A stretch of DNA of 64,000 nucleotides from Catonia carolina (lineage: Eukaryota; Arthropoda; Insecta; Hemiptera; Achilidae), in assembly GCA_035578175.1 (NCBI GenBank), contig JAQMRL010000002.1:79447325-79511324 (forward strand). Direction: 5' to 3'. The translations under genes were made by a program, and so were the position numbers. The notes below the pieces were generated by a model. The model was not told the origin of the DNA, did not search any database, and saw only the letters and a list, made by a program, of their open reading frames with translations. Below are positions 24,488 to 39,400 of the stretch, in pieces (the first letter of the stretch is position 1; every line of letters starts with the position of its first letter).

Positions 24488-27400
24488 CAATCGCTAAAAA
24501 TATGTTTTTTTGGGTTCAGGGGGTCTGAAAATGTGTGTATACGATGGAAACTCAATTCCATAAAATCGACATGAAAACAATATTTTCCTTCCTATATATT
24601 CATATAGGCAAGAGAAAGTAAAAAAAAAATGTTAATATTGTATGTTATTATTTATTCACTACGAAAGTTACTCATTAGTTTCTGAACACCCTGTATTTTA
24701 ATTGAGCATTTTTATAATGCCATTTTGTTTGATTTCTATTCAATGTTATTTTATAGCTTAACTTCACAGTTTTACTTTTCAATCTGTTATTTTTTCTAGT
24801 TTAAGCGTACCTATTCTATTGGTCTATTAGTAATTGTGCTGCATGCACAATTTACATAGTTTTTTTACTTTCTCTTGCCTATATGAATATATAGGAAGGA
24901 AAGTATTGTTTTCATGTCGATTTTATGGAATCGAGTTTTCACCGGATCTATACGTTTTCAGACCCCCTGAATCCAAAAAACATGTTTTTAGCGATTGGTC
25001 TGTGTGTGTGTCTGTGTGTCTGTGTGTGTGTGTGAACAGAATATCTCAAGAACGGAACATCGTACGAACTTGAAACTTGAAACTTAAGTTACATACCACT
25101 ACCGGACGCGACACGAACATTTTCATCAAAATCGGTCAACCGGAAGTAGTAGTTTATTCGTATAATTTTTCAGTTTTTTGCGATTTTCTCAAAAACTGGT
25201 CCTACGATTTTTTTTAAAATCGCCTATTTTACTCAATTTTTTATTCTCTACAAGATAGGGTAGGCGCCATGTCTGCTGAAATTTTCGGTGAGGCTGTTTT
25301 CACGTAAAAACGTTGTTTTTTTAAGATTACGGCTTTAATATAAATTTTAGCGCAAAAACTTATATAATAAAAGTTGTAGAGAATTTAAAAACCTACAACT
25401 TCTGTTTCAAACATTTTTTTGTATGACGCTTAGTTTAGCGGTAATTTGCGATTTTCTGTTTTTTTCTCACGAAAACGTGAGAAAAATCGATTTTTTTAAC
25501 ATTTCGGTCTTAGTATGCATTTTACGACAAAAGTGTATATAATAAAAGTTATAGAAAATTAACAGATCTACAACTTTTGTTTAGAGAATTTTTCTCTACA
25601 GAGCCTAGTTTAGCGTGAAAGCGTGATTTTCCGTATTTTTAAGCCAAACTGAGTTCGATTGTCATTTTGCGTCATTCACTCATGATTAAAATAAGGTTAT
25701 GTTTTTGAGGTTAGTTTTTGTTCATTTCTAATGTTTTAATACTAATGTTAGGTTTATTGTTAATTATTTGCATTGGCAAGAGAAAGTTGTGTGAGTGTTT
25801 CACACCAGATTTTTCTATTGTATAATCCTCATGTTTGTAATATTTTTTATAAAATAAATTTTGTTAATACATAAAAATAAGCTGATATCTGATTTGTTGT
25901 AATTTTATTACGATTGAGTACTACTAATTTTGTTTTCATTGTTTGAATTGTTTTAGAAAACATCTGGATGAAAGTACAGAAGAAGTATTAGATTTAAAAC
26001 ATAAACTTGAAGAGAAAGTTAGAGAAGTGAGTTCTTTAAATGATGAACTTAAAGAAAAGGAAAGTCAGCTCTCTGTGTCACAGTTGAGGATAGAACAGGT
26101 AAAGATTGTTGTTATTGTTTAGGTTATCAGCCAAAAGGCTGTTTTGAATCTCTAGAGCTTTAGTAAATCTCTAGATGCTACTTTTTTTTTGTCATCAGTC
26201 TCTCGACTGGTTTGATGCAGTTCTCCAAGCTGTTCTATCTTGCGCAAGTCGTTTCATATCTACATACCTGTAACACTTTACATCTTTTGTAATTTCCTTT
26301 ATATATTCTAATCTCTGCCTCCCCCTTCGATTTACTCCCTCAATATTACCCTCCATTATTGATAGCCCAATACCTGGATGTCTTAAGATATGCCCCACTA
26401 GCATATCTCTTCTTCTGGTAAGGTGCTTCCATATACTTCTTTTTTCATCCACTCACCTAAGAACCTGTAAATTACTTATTTTGTCCACTCATCTAATCTT
26501 TAACATTTTCCTATAACCACATTTCAAAAGCTTCTATATTTTTTTCTACAGCTCCTATCACCCACGTTTCACTCCCATATAACGCTACACTCCAAACATA
26601 ATGTGTTAAAAAATTTTTCCTAATTTGTAAATCAATGTTTGTAGTCAGTAAGCTGTTTTTACTTTCTCTTTCCTATATGAATATATAGGAAGGAAAGTAT
26701 TTTTTAATGTCGAGTTTTCACTGGATCTACACGATTTCAGACCCCCTGAACCCAAAAAACATGTTTTTAGCAATTGGTCTGTGTGTGTGTGCGCGCGCGT
26801 GTATACAAAATATCTCAAAAACGGAACATCATACTTGAAACTTAAGTTACATACCACTACCAGACCCGATACAAACATTTTCATCAAAATCGGTCAACCG
26901 GAAGTAGTAGTTTATTCGTGTAATTTTTCACTTTTTTGCGATTTTCTCAAAAACTTGTCCTACGATATTTTTAAAAATCGCCTGGTTTACTCAATTTTTT
27001 ATTCAAGATATTTATACAAGATAGGGTAGGCGTCATGTTTGCTGAAATTCTTGGTGAGGCTGTTTTCACGTAAAAAAATACTTTTTTTTTAAGATTACGG
27101 CTTTAATATGCATTTTAGCGCAAAATAGTTTATGGGAAAAGTTGTAGAGAATTTAAAATCCTACAACTTTTATTTCAAACTTTTTTTTATAAAGCTTAGT
27201 TTAGCAGTAATTAGCAATTTTCTGTTTTTTGTCACGAAAACTTATGAAAAATCGATTTTTTTAAGATTTTGGCCTTTGAATGCATTTTACGACAAAAGTG
27301 TACATAATCAAATTTATAGGTAATTATAAGATATACAACTTTTACTTAGAGCATTTTTCTTTACAAAGCCTAGTTTAGCGTGAAAGAGTGATTTTCCGTA

Positions 27401-30400
27401 TTTTTAAGCCGAACTGAGGTTGATTTTAATTTTGCATTTTTCACTCATGATTAAAATTAGGTTACATTATTAAAGTTAGTTTTTTGTTTATTTCTAATGT
27501 TTTATTAATAATGTTAGGTTATGTTGTTAATTATTTGCATTGGCAAGAGAAAGTTGTGTGAGTGTTTTTTCACACCAGATTTTTTTTATAGCTCAGTTCA
27601 CCAGGAGATGGATCAGATGGTTTGTCAAATAGTCAGGATGTAATCGTTTCGTTACAAAAAGATAAACAAAACCTAGAACAACAAATCGAACAGCTTAATA
27701 AAAATTTCAAAAAAGTTATGTCTGAACATGATGAAGCCAGTTCTCAGTATCAACAATATGTTACAACTTTAAATTCACAATTGCAAACTATGGCTGCCAA
27801 GGTAAGTAAATGATTACAACTTATTTACAGTTCAGCCATTCTTAGTTTGCTCTTACTGTCAACAAACCAAAGCCAGCTGCTACAGGGTGCACGCTAAAGT
27901 CCGCGACTTTATGGATGTCGTATTCCTATTAAGTTAACTATGTTTTAAATTATAAGTATTTAAAGTACTTAAAACATCAGTCATGATATGATGTAGGCTT
28001 AACAATTTCATTTATAAAAATACTTTTAAAAGTATTTTGTATTTAAATACTTTTAAAAGTATTTTGTTGTTACTTTTTAATCAGTGTGTACACATTTTTA
28101 TATAATGCGCATGCTCAGCGACATCATTATTTGTTTACATTAGGAGCAAACTAAGAAAGGCTGGACTGTAGGCAATTTAGTTACATTGAAGTACTATTTG
28201 CTAAGTCAACAATTATACAAGGTGTGGCTATTAAATAACGAGACTGACGTTGTAAAAAATTTTATTTTAATTTTATACATAATCACTTATTGCCACCTTC
28301 AATATACACTCTTTCTCTATCCCTACAACGCTCCATGCGAATTTTCCACTGTTGGAAATTGTGCTGGAAGTCATCTTCTGTCAGCTCCTTCAGGACACGT
28401 GCCGCTTTCTCTTTTACAGCTTCCACAGACTCAAATCTTGTCCATTTCACCTTGGGGAACAGGTAGAAGTCACATGGTGCAAGATGTGGTGAATAAGGTT
28501 GATGTTCTAACACTGAGATGCTGTACTTGGCTAGGAACCTCTTGACAGATAACGCGGAATGAGCTGGCGTATTGTCTTGGTGGAGAACCCATGATTTGTC
28601 CTTCCACATTTGGGGGTTTTTTCCTTACTCTTTGATGTAGTTTAGAAAGTACCTCAAGGTAGTAATATTGATTAATTGTTTGACCTTTATGAACCCAGTT
28701 AAGGTACACAATCCCATGGATATCAAAAAAACAATCATCATTGCTTTAAATTTTGACTTGCGAATTTTCCATTGTTGGAAACAGTGCTGGAAGTCATCGT
28801 CTGTCAGCTCCTGCAGGACACGTGCCGCTTTCTCTTTTACAGCTTCCACAGATTCAAATCTTGTCCCTTTTAATGCGTATTTCACCTTGAGGAACAGGTA
28901 GAAGATTAAAACATGTGATGAAACGTGATTTTTTTACTTATGATCCGGAAACGAAGTGCCAATCCATGTAATGGAAGAGCCGAACTTCACCGAGAGCCAA
29001 AAAAGCTCGAATGAGCAAGTCAAAATTTAAAGCAATGATGATTGTTTTTTTTTTGATATCCATGGGATTGTGTACCTTAACTGGGTTTATGAAGGTTAAA
29101 CAATTAATCAATATTACCACCTTGAGGTACTTTCTAAACTACGCCAAAGAGTAACGAAAAAACAAAATGTAGTAACGAAAAATAACAAGAGTAACAATAG
29201 TAAAAGTTTTAGTTATTAATGGTAAACTAATGTTTGTTTATAAAACATTTTCTAACAAATGAATTGCACTTGTTTTATTTATTATATTGAGGTTAGAGTG
29301 AATTAGTGTCGTATGGAATTGTTGTTTTTGATCATGCTGTGCGTATTTTTAATTAATACGCATTAGAGAAGAGTAAAAAGAACTGTCATTGTGAACGAGT
29401 CATGGTTACTTATAATTCACGGTGACCACAGTTATTCAGATAGGCGAGTAACCGTTCCCCAGTCACTGTTACATAGATCGCTCACTCATTCTCTGTTCAC
29501 TGTTTAAGGCAGGACGACACGGCGACCGTAATTCGACAGATAGAAGAGCAACAGACCTCTCGTTCCTTTAATCACTTTTACAAAAATCAGTTACTTACTC
29601 ATTCGCTGTTCACTGTCACTTTTAAGACAGAACGAGTTCTTTACGTTAGAAACTAGTGAAAAAATTCACTCACGCATTCACTGTTCACAGTTAATAGACA
29701 AAATGACAAAATATGTTTACTCTTCTTCAAGGCCCCTATGATAGCTAGGTAAGATATGTTGGTCTGTTCACTGGGCTTAGTGCTCTCCTTGTCGCCTCTC
29801 CTTTGATAACCGGCACTTCCATTCTTTTTTACGCACTCTTCTCTCTTTCTCTCTTCCTCTCTCAGTCTCTTCCCCTTATTATGTTTTTCATCTACTAGAC
29901 TAAACAAACCGAGGGTAATTCCTTTACATCTCTGATCGCGGTAACATAATTACATTACAGTATTATTTTTATTGCACGCCGCGTTCTACCTAGCTATTTT
30001 ATTTATAATGTGCGTTGTTAATTTTTTCAGTTATACTTTCTCTTTTTTATACAAAATGTTATTTTTATTACTAATTTAGGATACCTTGTGTTTATCAGTT
30101 TTAGGCTAAATTTTTATTTTAGTTATATATGTAGCCCATTTTTTTAATTTATCAAAACTTCAGTTGTTATTATGAAATAACAACTGAAAACGTTATTATT
30201 ATTTCATGATAACAACTGAAAAATATACTAAGTGTATATACACAGTTATTACTAAATCACTAGTAACTATTAAAAGTAACGGTGAACGCAAAATCACTGT
30301 CACCGTGATCACAGTGACTGGTTGAAACAGTGAACGCTCTTCACTAATACGCATGCTCATATGTATTGCTGGTTTCCCACGTCGGAGTACTCTTAGCATA

Positions 30401-33400
30401 GACAGACTCTAGTCTAATATTATTGGGTTCAGGGGTGGTTGTATGATAGTATTGAGTACACCAGTTTCGTATTAGAATGGCCAACGGTGAATAAAGATTC
30501 TTATTCGTATTACTTGATTGTCAGCTAACAAAATTTTATTCCGGGAGAGACCATGATATACGAGGCGTGTTCAGAAAGAAAGTACCGTTTTTAAAAAAAA
30601 CAAGTAAAACAATTTTTTTTCAACACAATTTTATTTCTACATGAAAGCCCAAACCTTAAACTATTTTTCGACATAGTTTACACTGATGTTCAAACACTTG
30701 TCGTAGCGATTATTAAATTTGTCCATACCCTCTTCGTAGAAGGTTTCCGCCGCTGACGTGCACAAAACCAAGAGACTCGGAAGTGCTTTGACTTTTCTCA
30801 CACGGTACAGTGATGATGGTGAGGATTTTTTAAACAAAATTGTGACAGGTGATGAAAATCGGGTCTGTCATGTCACACCAGAATCTAAACAGCAGTCAAT
30901 GGAGTGGCGATACACGCAATCCTCAAAAAAACAAAAATTCAAGACGACAATGTCTGCACAAAAAATCATGTGCACTGTCTTTTGAGATCGGAAAGGTGTT
31001 TTGCTGATTGATTTTCTTCCAAGAGGTGAAACCATTAATGCGGCAAGGTATTGCAAAACCTTAAGAAAACTAAGGCGGGCAATTCAAAACAAACGAAGAG
31101 GAATGCTCAGTAACGGAATTGTGTTGCTCCATGACAATGCTCGGCCCCATACCGCTGGTGACACTCAAACAATGGTTCGACAATTTTGTTGGGAGTAGTT
31201 CGATCACCCGCCCTACAGCCCGGACTTGGCACCGTCTGACTACCACTTGTTCCTGCACATAAAGCGCAAGCTAGGCGGCCAACACTTTGAAACCGACGAT
31301 GAAGTGAAAACTGCCGTGGAGTCGTGGTTACATTCGTTGGCGGGAACCTTCTACGAAGACGGTATAGACAAATTGATCACCCGCTACGACACGTGTTTCA
31401 ACATCGGTGGAAACTATGTCGAAAAATAGTTTAAGGTTTGGGCTTTCATGTAGAAATAAAATTGTGTTGAAAAAAAATTGTTTTGCTTGTTTTTTTTTAA
31501 AAAACGGTACTTACTTTCTGAACACGCCTCGTATATACATCAATAAGTGGATTGATAAACAACTCGTGCTCATTCTGTTAAACGAGTTAATTATCGATAA
31601 ATATTGTAATTTGTGTTCCTCTTTTTGTTTTTGTAGTACGAGAATGTTTGCAATCAACGAGATAACTTGTCAGCACGTGAAGCGAGTTTAGTTGAACACA
31701 TAGCTTCGCTGGAAAAACAAATGCAACAGTCATTAACAAGGAAACCTTCTCCGCCACCTGTTGTTACACCATTTCAACAACAAAACGCTGAGTTTCAACA
31801 GGTCAAACAACAATTAGAAAAAGTCACGGAGGAAAGAAAACAGTTTGAAGACGAAATGAATTCACAAGTACGATAAGTACCTATTTTATTAGTATACAGG
31901 GTCCGTTATGAAATTAATGCGCATTTTCTATGAAAAATAGATTCATTGATTGTACTGGTACAAACGCTTAACCTTTTAACTACTGAGTTTTTTTAAAGGA
32001 AATAAAGCTTGCACAGATTAAGTATTTTCATTACACTTTGTAGCAACACTACGGTTGTACAATTTTTAAAATAAAATAAATGAACACAAATTTGATTTTA
32101 AGACTTTTAATTAAATAAAATAAAAATAAATAATTGATAATGTAACAAAATGATGACTCTAATTTACAATATTCTCAGGGTTTTGATTTTATAATTGTTT
32201 ATTGTTTAGTGCAATAATTTTTACAATGGACAGCAATTGAAAATTTAAGATTAACAAAAGACAATCGGTACTTATTAATATGAATGTAATACTGGTCTTT
32301 CTGAAATTTTGAATATTAATTAAATAATTTTGAATTTCTTAATAGATAAATAAATTTTGAAATGTATCTCAGTTAATTATATAAAAATTTGTTGAATTTT
32401 ACCTGTGTATTTTACTAGTTAGCAAACGAAGCGAAGCGTTGGTATCGATGGCGTCTGTCGATAAATCTGGAATCTTGAATTTAAACTTTAAGTTATTTTA
32501 TTTATTATCCAAATTTCCGTTTACGTATTTATGATGAAATATAGTTTATAACTTTGTCTCTTCTTTAATGTACAATACTACATATATTAATAACTTTTAA
32601 TATTTATAATTTAAATTTTTTATTGGAGCGTTTTCATTCGATGTGTTCAGTACGGCTGGCGTTGGCGTACCGCTCGATGAATTCATGTTTCAAGTGACCA
32701 TATCATCTTTAAATTTTGATTCAATATTTTAAAACTGTTCAGAAAATTCGGATCACTGTTTAAAAAGATATATCATATATTATTTTAGTTATTTATGTTT
32801 TTAGTTAGATAGTTTATCTTAATTTCGATTTTTAATTTCCTTTTTACTAATTATGATTTAGTTGCGCAATTCGATAACGTAGTACTTATTGTTATTGTTG
32901 TAACTAAATAATAGCTAGCGCCATCTAGTGTATATAATGTGTACCTACCTGTCATTTTTACAAATAAAAGTCAGTCTGTTTTCAACTACCATCCATGCGT
33001 TTTATTAGGTTATGGGCCCAGGTATAATTCGCGATATAGTCAAGTTATATTTCGGATTATTTACTTTTTGTGGACTATCAGTGCGCCGTTACACGTGAAA
33101 TATAAAATAACGGTGGAAATCGCTATATTGTTCCTGTATTTCGGAGTGTCTGTTGGCTGTTAGTTACCGCGTGCAAAATGGCCGGTAGCTACATTGTTAA
33201 CGTGCCGAAGCTAAAAGGTAGAGAAAACTACGACGAGTGGGCGTTTGCTGCTGAAAACTTTTTGATGTTAGACGGAGTGGATATTCATAAGCAAGAATCG
33301 ACTGATGGAAGTTCTGTGGAAGAAAAGAAGGCGAAGGCAAAACTCATCATGACAATAGATTCGTCCATCTACGTTCACATCAAAAACGAGCAAACAGTTC

Positions 33401-36400
33401 AAGGTGTTTGGAAGCGCTTGAAGTCTCTTTACGATGATTCCGGCTTTACGCGTCGCATCAGCCTACTTCGTCAGCTGATTTCAATTCGATTGGAAGATTG
33501 CGAATCGATGGGAGCCTACGTTACGCAAATTGTAGATACCGCACAAAAATTAAAAGGTACCGGTTTCCAGATAACTGATGAGTGGATTGGGTCATTGTTA
33601 TTGGCGGGGCTGACAGAAAGATTCGCTCCTATGATCATGGCCATTGAACACTCAGGAATCACTATCAGTACGGACGTCATCAAATCAAAATTATTAGACA
33701 TGAGTTCGGAAGTCGACAGCCATAACGGAACGAACAACGCTTTTTTGTCTAAAGTTTGGCAGCAGCGGAATAAGAAAAGTGGCAACACTGATACGAAGTC
33801 AAAAAAGGCGTCATCGACGAAATCTGTCAAAACGATACGCTGTTACAAATGTAAACAACTCGGACATTACATGAATAAATGTCCAAATAATCAAAATAAA
33901 AGTGAAACAAACGCTTTTAGTGCTATATTCATGAATAATGCCTTTCATAAATCAGATTGGTACGTAGATTCAGGGGCAAGTTCGCACATGATAACAGATC
34001 AGAGTTGTTTACAAAATGTTAGACTCGACCACAAAGTAAAGGACATAGTAGTCGCAAATAAAGAAACAGTACCAGTAATTTGCTCAGGAAATACGATGAT
34101 TACAACCATAGTTGATAATTCTGAGTTCGACATTATAGTCAAGGATGTATTGTGTGTCCCTAACCTATCAACCAATTTGCTATCGGTAAGTCAACTTATT
34201 CGAAATGGGAACAAAGTTAATTTCGAAGAAGAAGTTTGCTGCATACGCAATAGACAGGATGTACTGATTGGAAAGGCGAATTTGGTTAATGGAGTGTACA
34301 AATTGGATATCAAGTCAGAAAGTTTGGTAGCGTGCTCAGCTACAACTTTGACAAGTGAGATATGGCACCGGAGGCTAGGACACATTAATAGCAAGGACCT
34401 GAATACTATGAGAAATGGCGCTGTAGAGGGGATATCATACATTGATAAAGCAGAAATTGATAAATCTAACTGCATCACATGTTGTGAGGGTAAGCAGGCT
34501 AGATTACCTTTTTCTCACAAAGGTAAAAGGTGTGAAAATGTGCTTGAAATTGTTCATGCGGATCTATGCGGACCGATGGAACAGGTCTCATTGGGACAAG
34601 CAAGATATTTTTTGCTTTTTGTTGATGATTGTAGCAGAATGGCATTTGTCTACTTCCTCAAGGCCAAAAATCAAGCTTTGAAGTATTTCAAGGAGTTTAA
34701 AGTTCTTGTTGAGACTCAAACAGGAAAGAAATTGAAGACTTTAAGAACAGATAATGGCGGAGAATTTTGTTCTTCAGAATTTGAAGATTATTTAAAGAAG
34801 AATGGAATTGTGCATCAAACTACAAACCCGTACACGCCAGAACAAAATGGTTTATGCGAACGTCTAAACAGGACAGTTGTGGAGAGAGCTCGATGTCTAT
34901 TGTTCGAAGCCAATCTAGAGAAAAGATTTTGGGCAGAGGCAATAAATACTGCTGTCTATTTGAGAAATAGAACGCTAGCTTCGGGATTACAAAAGACACC
35001 GTATGAGCTGTGGAGCGGGAAGAAGCCAGACCTCAGCCATGTTCGAATATTCGGTAGTCCAGCAATGGTCCATATTCCAAAAATAAAGAGGACTAAATGG
35101 GATAAAAAGGCAGAAGAGTACATCATGATTGGTTATGCAGACAACACTAAAGGCTATAGGCTGTACAATCCGAAAACAAAGAGTATTACCACCAGCAGAG
35201 ATGTTATTGTTATGGAGAAAATGAAAAACTCAGATATGATACAAGCAGTGGTGGAAGATACTGTGCCAGTTGTTCAGCAGGAAGAAAGTGTAGAAAGTCA
35301 AACCGTGGACCCCTTCGACACAACCTTGACTTCTGAAAAAGATAGCTCAAACACAATAAATGATGAAACATATTTCCCGGACGAGACTGCAAGTACATCA
35401 AGTTCAGAGGAGTTCAGTGACAGTAGGTCTATGCAAGATGCAACTGAAAATGAGACACTTGTTGAGACAGAGGTTGCTGGCACAGAAAAGAGACAAAGAA
35501 GAGTTCCAGATCGGTATGGATATAGTAACATGTGTAAAAATAATGAAGATTTGGATGAAGACAGTCTTACATATGAGGAGGTAATGAATGGACCTGAACG
35601 AGAGCAGTGGTGCAACGCGATGGAAGAAGAGCTTAAATCCTTTCATGAAAATGAAGCTTGGGAGATTGTGAACAAACCAAGTGATGCTAAGGTAGTGCAG
35701 TGTCGGTGGGTGTATAAAAAGAAGTTAAACATTGACAATACAGTGCGTTACAGAGCAAGATTAGTGGCGAAAGGTTATACACAGAGGGAAGGCATAGACT
35801 ACAAAGAGACCTTCTCACCAGTGCTAAAGTATTCCACATTAAAACTGTTATTTGCCTTAAGTGTAAAACTAGATCTTAACATCACACATTTAGATGTAAC
35901 TACAGCTTTCTTGAATGGCCGCTTAGATGAAACAGTTTATATGGAGTTACCACAGAATTTTAAATGTGATTCTAATCAAAATAAAATTTTAAAATTGAAA
36001 AGGGCCATATATGGGTTGAAGCAGTCGGCTAGAGCTTGGAATAAGGAAGTTGATGTTTGTTTACAACAGTTAGGCTATAAAAAGTCCTTGTATGAGCATT
36101 GTTTGTATACAAAAACAACTGAAAATTGTAAAACTTTTGTTGCATTGTTTGTTGACGACTTTTTCTTGTTTTCTAATTGTAATAAAGAAGTAGAATACTT
36201 AAAAAGTGAGTTAAGTAAGAGATTTAAATTAAAAGACCTAGGTCAATTAAGACAGTGTCTAGGTATGGATATTAAGATACAGAAGGATTGTATTTTTATA
36301 AGTCAAGAGAGCTTTATTGATAAATTAGTATCTAAATTTGGTCTGGAGAAATGTAAAAATGTAGAAACCCCTATGGAAGTTAATCTTAAATTACAGAAGG

Positions 36401-39400
36401 GAGAAAATTCGAATTCTAAATTTCCTTGTCAACAATTAATAGGGAGTTTAATGTATCTGTCAATTTTGACTAGACCAGACATTTCATATTGTATAAGTTA
36501 TCTCAGTCAATTCAATAATTGTAATACAGAGACTCATTATAAACATGCTAAGAGAGTATTGAAATATTTGTATAGTACAAAGTCATTTGGGCTAAAATAT
36601 GTTAAAAATAATTCAGATTTGATGGGTTATGCTGATGCTGATTGGGCATCTGATAATTTAGATCGTAAATCCTACACAGGATATTGTTTTATATATTCAG
36701 ATTGTATAGTGTCACATGAAAGTAGGAAGCAACAGACGGTGGCTTTATTAAGCACCGAGGCTGAGTATATGGCTGCCTGTGAAGCTACCAAGGAGGCTAT
36801 TCATCTCAGAAATTTATTACACGAGCTAACAAATAGACAAAATAATGTGCCTGTAACAATTTATACTGACAGTCAAAGTGCTCAAAAACTTACTGAAAAT
36901 TCTGTATATCACCGTCGTACTAAACACATTGATGTAAAATTTCATTTTATAAGGGAAGCAGTAGGCAAAAGATATGTTAAATTAGAATATTTGAGAAGTT
37001 CTGAAATGCCTGCTGACTTATTGACCAAAAGTTTGTCCAAAATTAAACATTATTATTTTGTTAAAAAGATGGGTGTTGTAAAACTAGATAAATAGTCTAT
37101 AAAGTGTTTGTTTCTTTATATAGGTATTTTAGTATTATTTAGTTAAGTGGTGGTATTGTTATTGTTGTAACTAAATAATAGCTAGCGCCATCTAGTGTAT
37201 ATAATGTGTACCTACCTGTCATTTTTACAAATAAAAGTCAGTCTGTTTTCAACTACCATCCATGCGTTTTATTAGTACTCGCTTCTAATCTCGTTGTTCG
37301 TAGGTTATATAAATTTTAAAACGATTGAAAATTAACTGATATATTCTATTAATTAAAAATGGTTATTTTTCTTTGCCAGTATCTATCCTTTATAAAGCTA
37401 TTCATATTATTTAAAAGTTTTAACAATTATATATACCAAGTATTACTGGAGTTGATCTTTTCTACCTAAAAATTAAGTAGTGGTCAACCTGTCTGTTTGA
37501 CCTTGTCCACTAAACAAAATGTAGATCAAGTTTATGCTACAACTTCATACCATGATGAAGCTAAATTTCATGGTTTGTCTTGAATTTTTAGTTTTTAGAT
37601 TTAGTTTTCAGTATTTTTAGTTTTTAATTTTTTCATGTTTTTTTAGTTTTTAATTTCATGTGTTTGTTACAAAATCAGTAAAACCTCTCTAATTCGTCAC
37701 TCTCTAATTCATCACCTTCTATAATTCGTCAGCCCTCCCCAGTTCATTATAGGAAAATATTTCTGCAGAGTTTGATATTTTCCGAAAATGAAACGCAGGT
37801 TCAAGAATTTTGGAAAAAGTATACAATCGAAGATGCTGTATATAACATATCACAAGCATGGCATAACATTTCGAAAACAACACTTAAGTCTTGTTCGAAC
37901 AATCTGTGGGCTGACCGAGAAGAAACTAGTAGCATCCGTTCTTACAATGAAACAAACAATGTCTTATCAGAATTAAAAGATGTGTGCCAGAGTATACCTG
38001 TGACTAAAATATTACCGGCGAGGAATTAGTTGAATGGATAGAGCAAGATGCTAACGAACTTGAGTATGAGATTTTAAGTGACAAAGAAATTGTGGCCTAC
38101 GTTCAGAACAAAGATTCACCTGTTGAGGAAGATAGCAACGAAGAATATGTTTCAAGCCCTGAAATATTGGTACGAATCGAGAAATAGAAGGAATGCTGAC
38201 GAAGTGCATCGAATGGTATGAGAGACAGAAAGAAGCAGAGTTATCAAAATTAATTGTAATATGACAAATTCGCCAGTTGGCTGTGGAAAAAGAAAAGAAC
38301 TCGTTGGTAGAAAAGAAGATAACCCACTTTTTCAAGAAATAAATTTGGCATTTTACATACATACATACATACATATTAGTGTAATTAAGTAACGTTTTCT
38401 AAATTTTAATGTGATTTTTTTGTAGTGTTAAGTGATACATAGTTAAAGATTCGTTTCATCGATTTTTAAATGTATACTTTTTCGATTGTAATTTTATATT
38501 CGGTAACGTGTACTGTGTTTTGCGTTCTACAAATTAGAAAATGTAAGTACAACCATATACAGAATTTCTGAAGTAGTATAAAACTAGATACGTAGACTAA
38601 TACAAATTTACTGTAGTTATAGGACTTAGAATTACTTATTGTGTTTATCGTTAATGTAAGTTTCATTTATGTAATTCGACTTCTATGGAACTAATATACG
38701 TACGAGTATGTTATTTATTAACCGTTCATAGCAAATTCCATAATTCGTCACTTTCTGTATTTCGTCACTCCTTCAGTCCCGAACGAGACGAATTAGAGAG
38801 GTTCCACTGTAAGTTGTAATTTAAAATCTGCAATAATGTAACAAAAATTAATTGAGTACATTTTTCGGCCAAAGGCTGTTGACAGTGACAGAATTGTGTG
38901 TTCTTTAGTCAAAGTCAATTGCTGCAAAATTCTTTGTTGTTATCCTCATTATCATTCTTCTTTGTCAGATTCTACAGTTATTGGATATTCACTTATTTCT
39001 TTCGTCTGTGTGCATTTTAGAAAAAATTCAGAACAAAAATATAAAAAACACCATCTTTTTGTTTAGTTATATAGTTTGGTAAAGAAAAGTTCTCTAATTC
39101 GTTAATTCCAATTTCAATTGGTCCAGATTTTATATAATTATAGAGTACTAACTCATTTTAAAGCCAATAGAATACGGAACATAGTACTTCTGAAAAATTT
39201 GAACATGAGTTTACATCACAGTTGGTTCTAGCCTTTGCATGTCATATACAAGACAACAGTACTCAAAGGGTTAAAATTCGTTGAAATACTCTCTCCTTGC
39301 ATCAATACACTTGTGGAGACGTGTCTGCCACGCCTGGAAGGCACCCTAAAACTCCTCAACAAGAATGTCTGTTAGGTACCTTGTGATATGCTATTGAATG

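Larger units (their letters stand above)
32887..37274 (+). mobile_element. full-length Ty1/Copia LTR retrotransposon
   Basis: Two 121-bp LTRs (32887-33007, 37154-37274) appear identical. The target duplication is GTACT (32882-32886, 37275-37279). The primer-binding site directly after the left LTR is GGTTATGGGCCCAG, matching the internal part of initiator tRNA-Met used by copia-type elements. A purine-rich AAGTGGTGG precedes the right LTR. It lies in GM130 intron 8 in the sense orientation. Confidence 0.95.

Noticed and set aside
31667..31691. Overlapping short frames as separate small genes around exon 8
   Set aside because: They share sequence with GM130 exon 8 in other frames and lack any recognisable domain.
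35210..35646. Minus-strand open frames inside the Copia element
   Set aside because: Antisense shadows of the intact Gag-Pol frame, with no domain of their own.
38355..38374. CRISPR-like or other spaced repeats
   Set aside because: Only simple ACAT repeats. No repeat-spacer structure exists anywhere in the window, and the DNA is eukaryotic.
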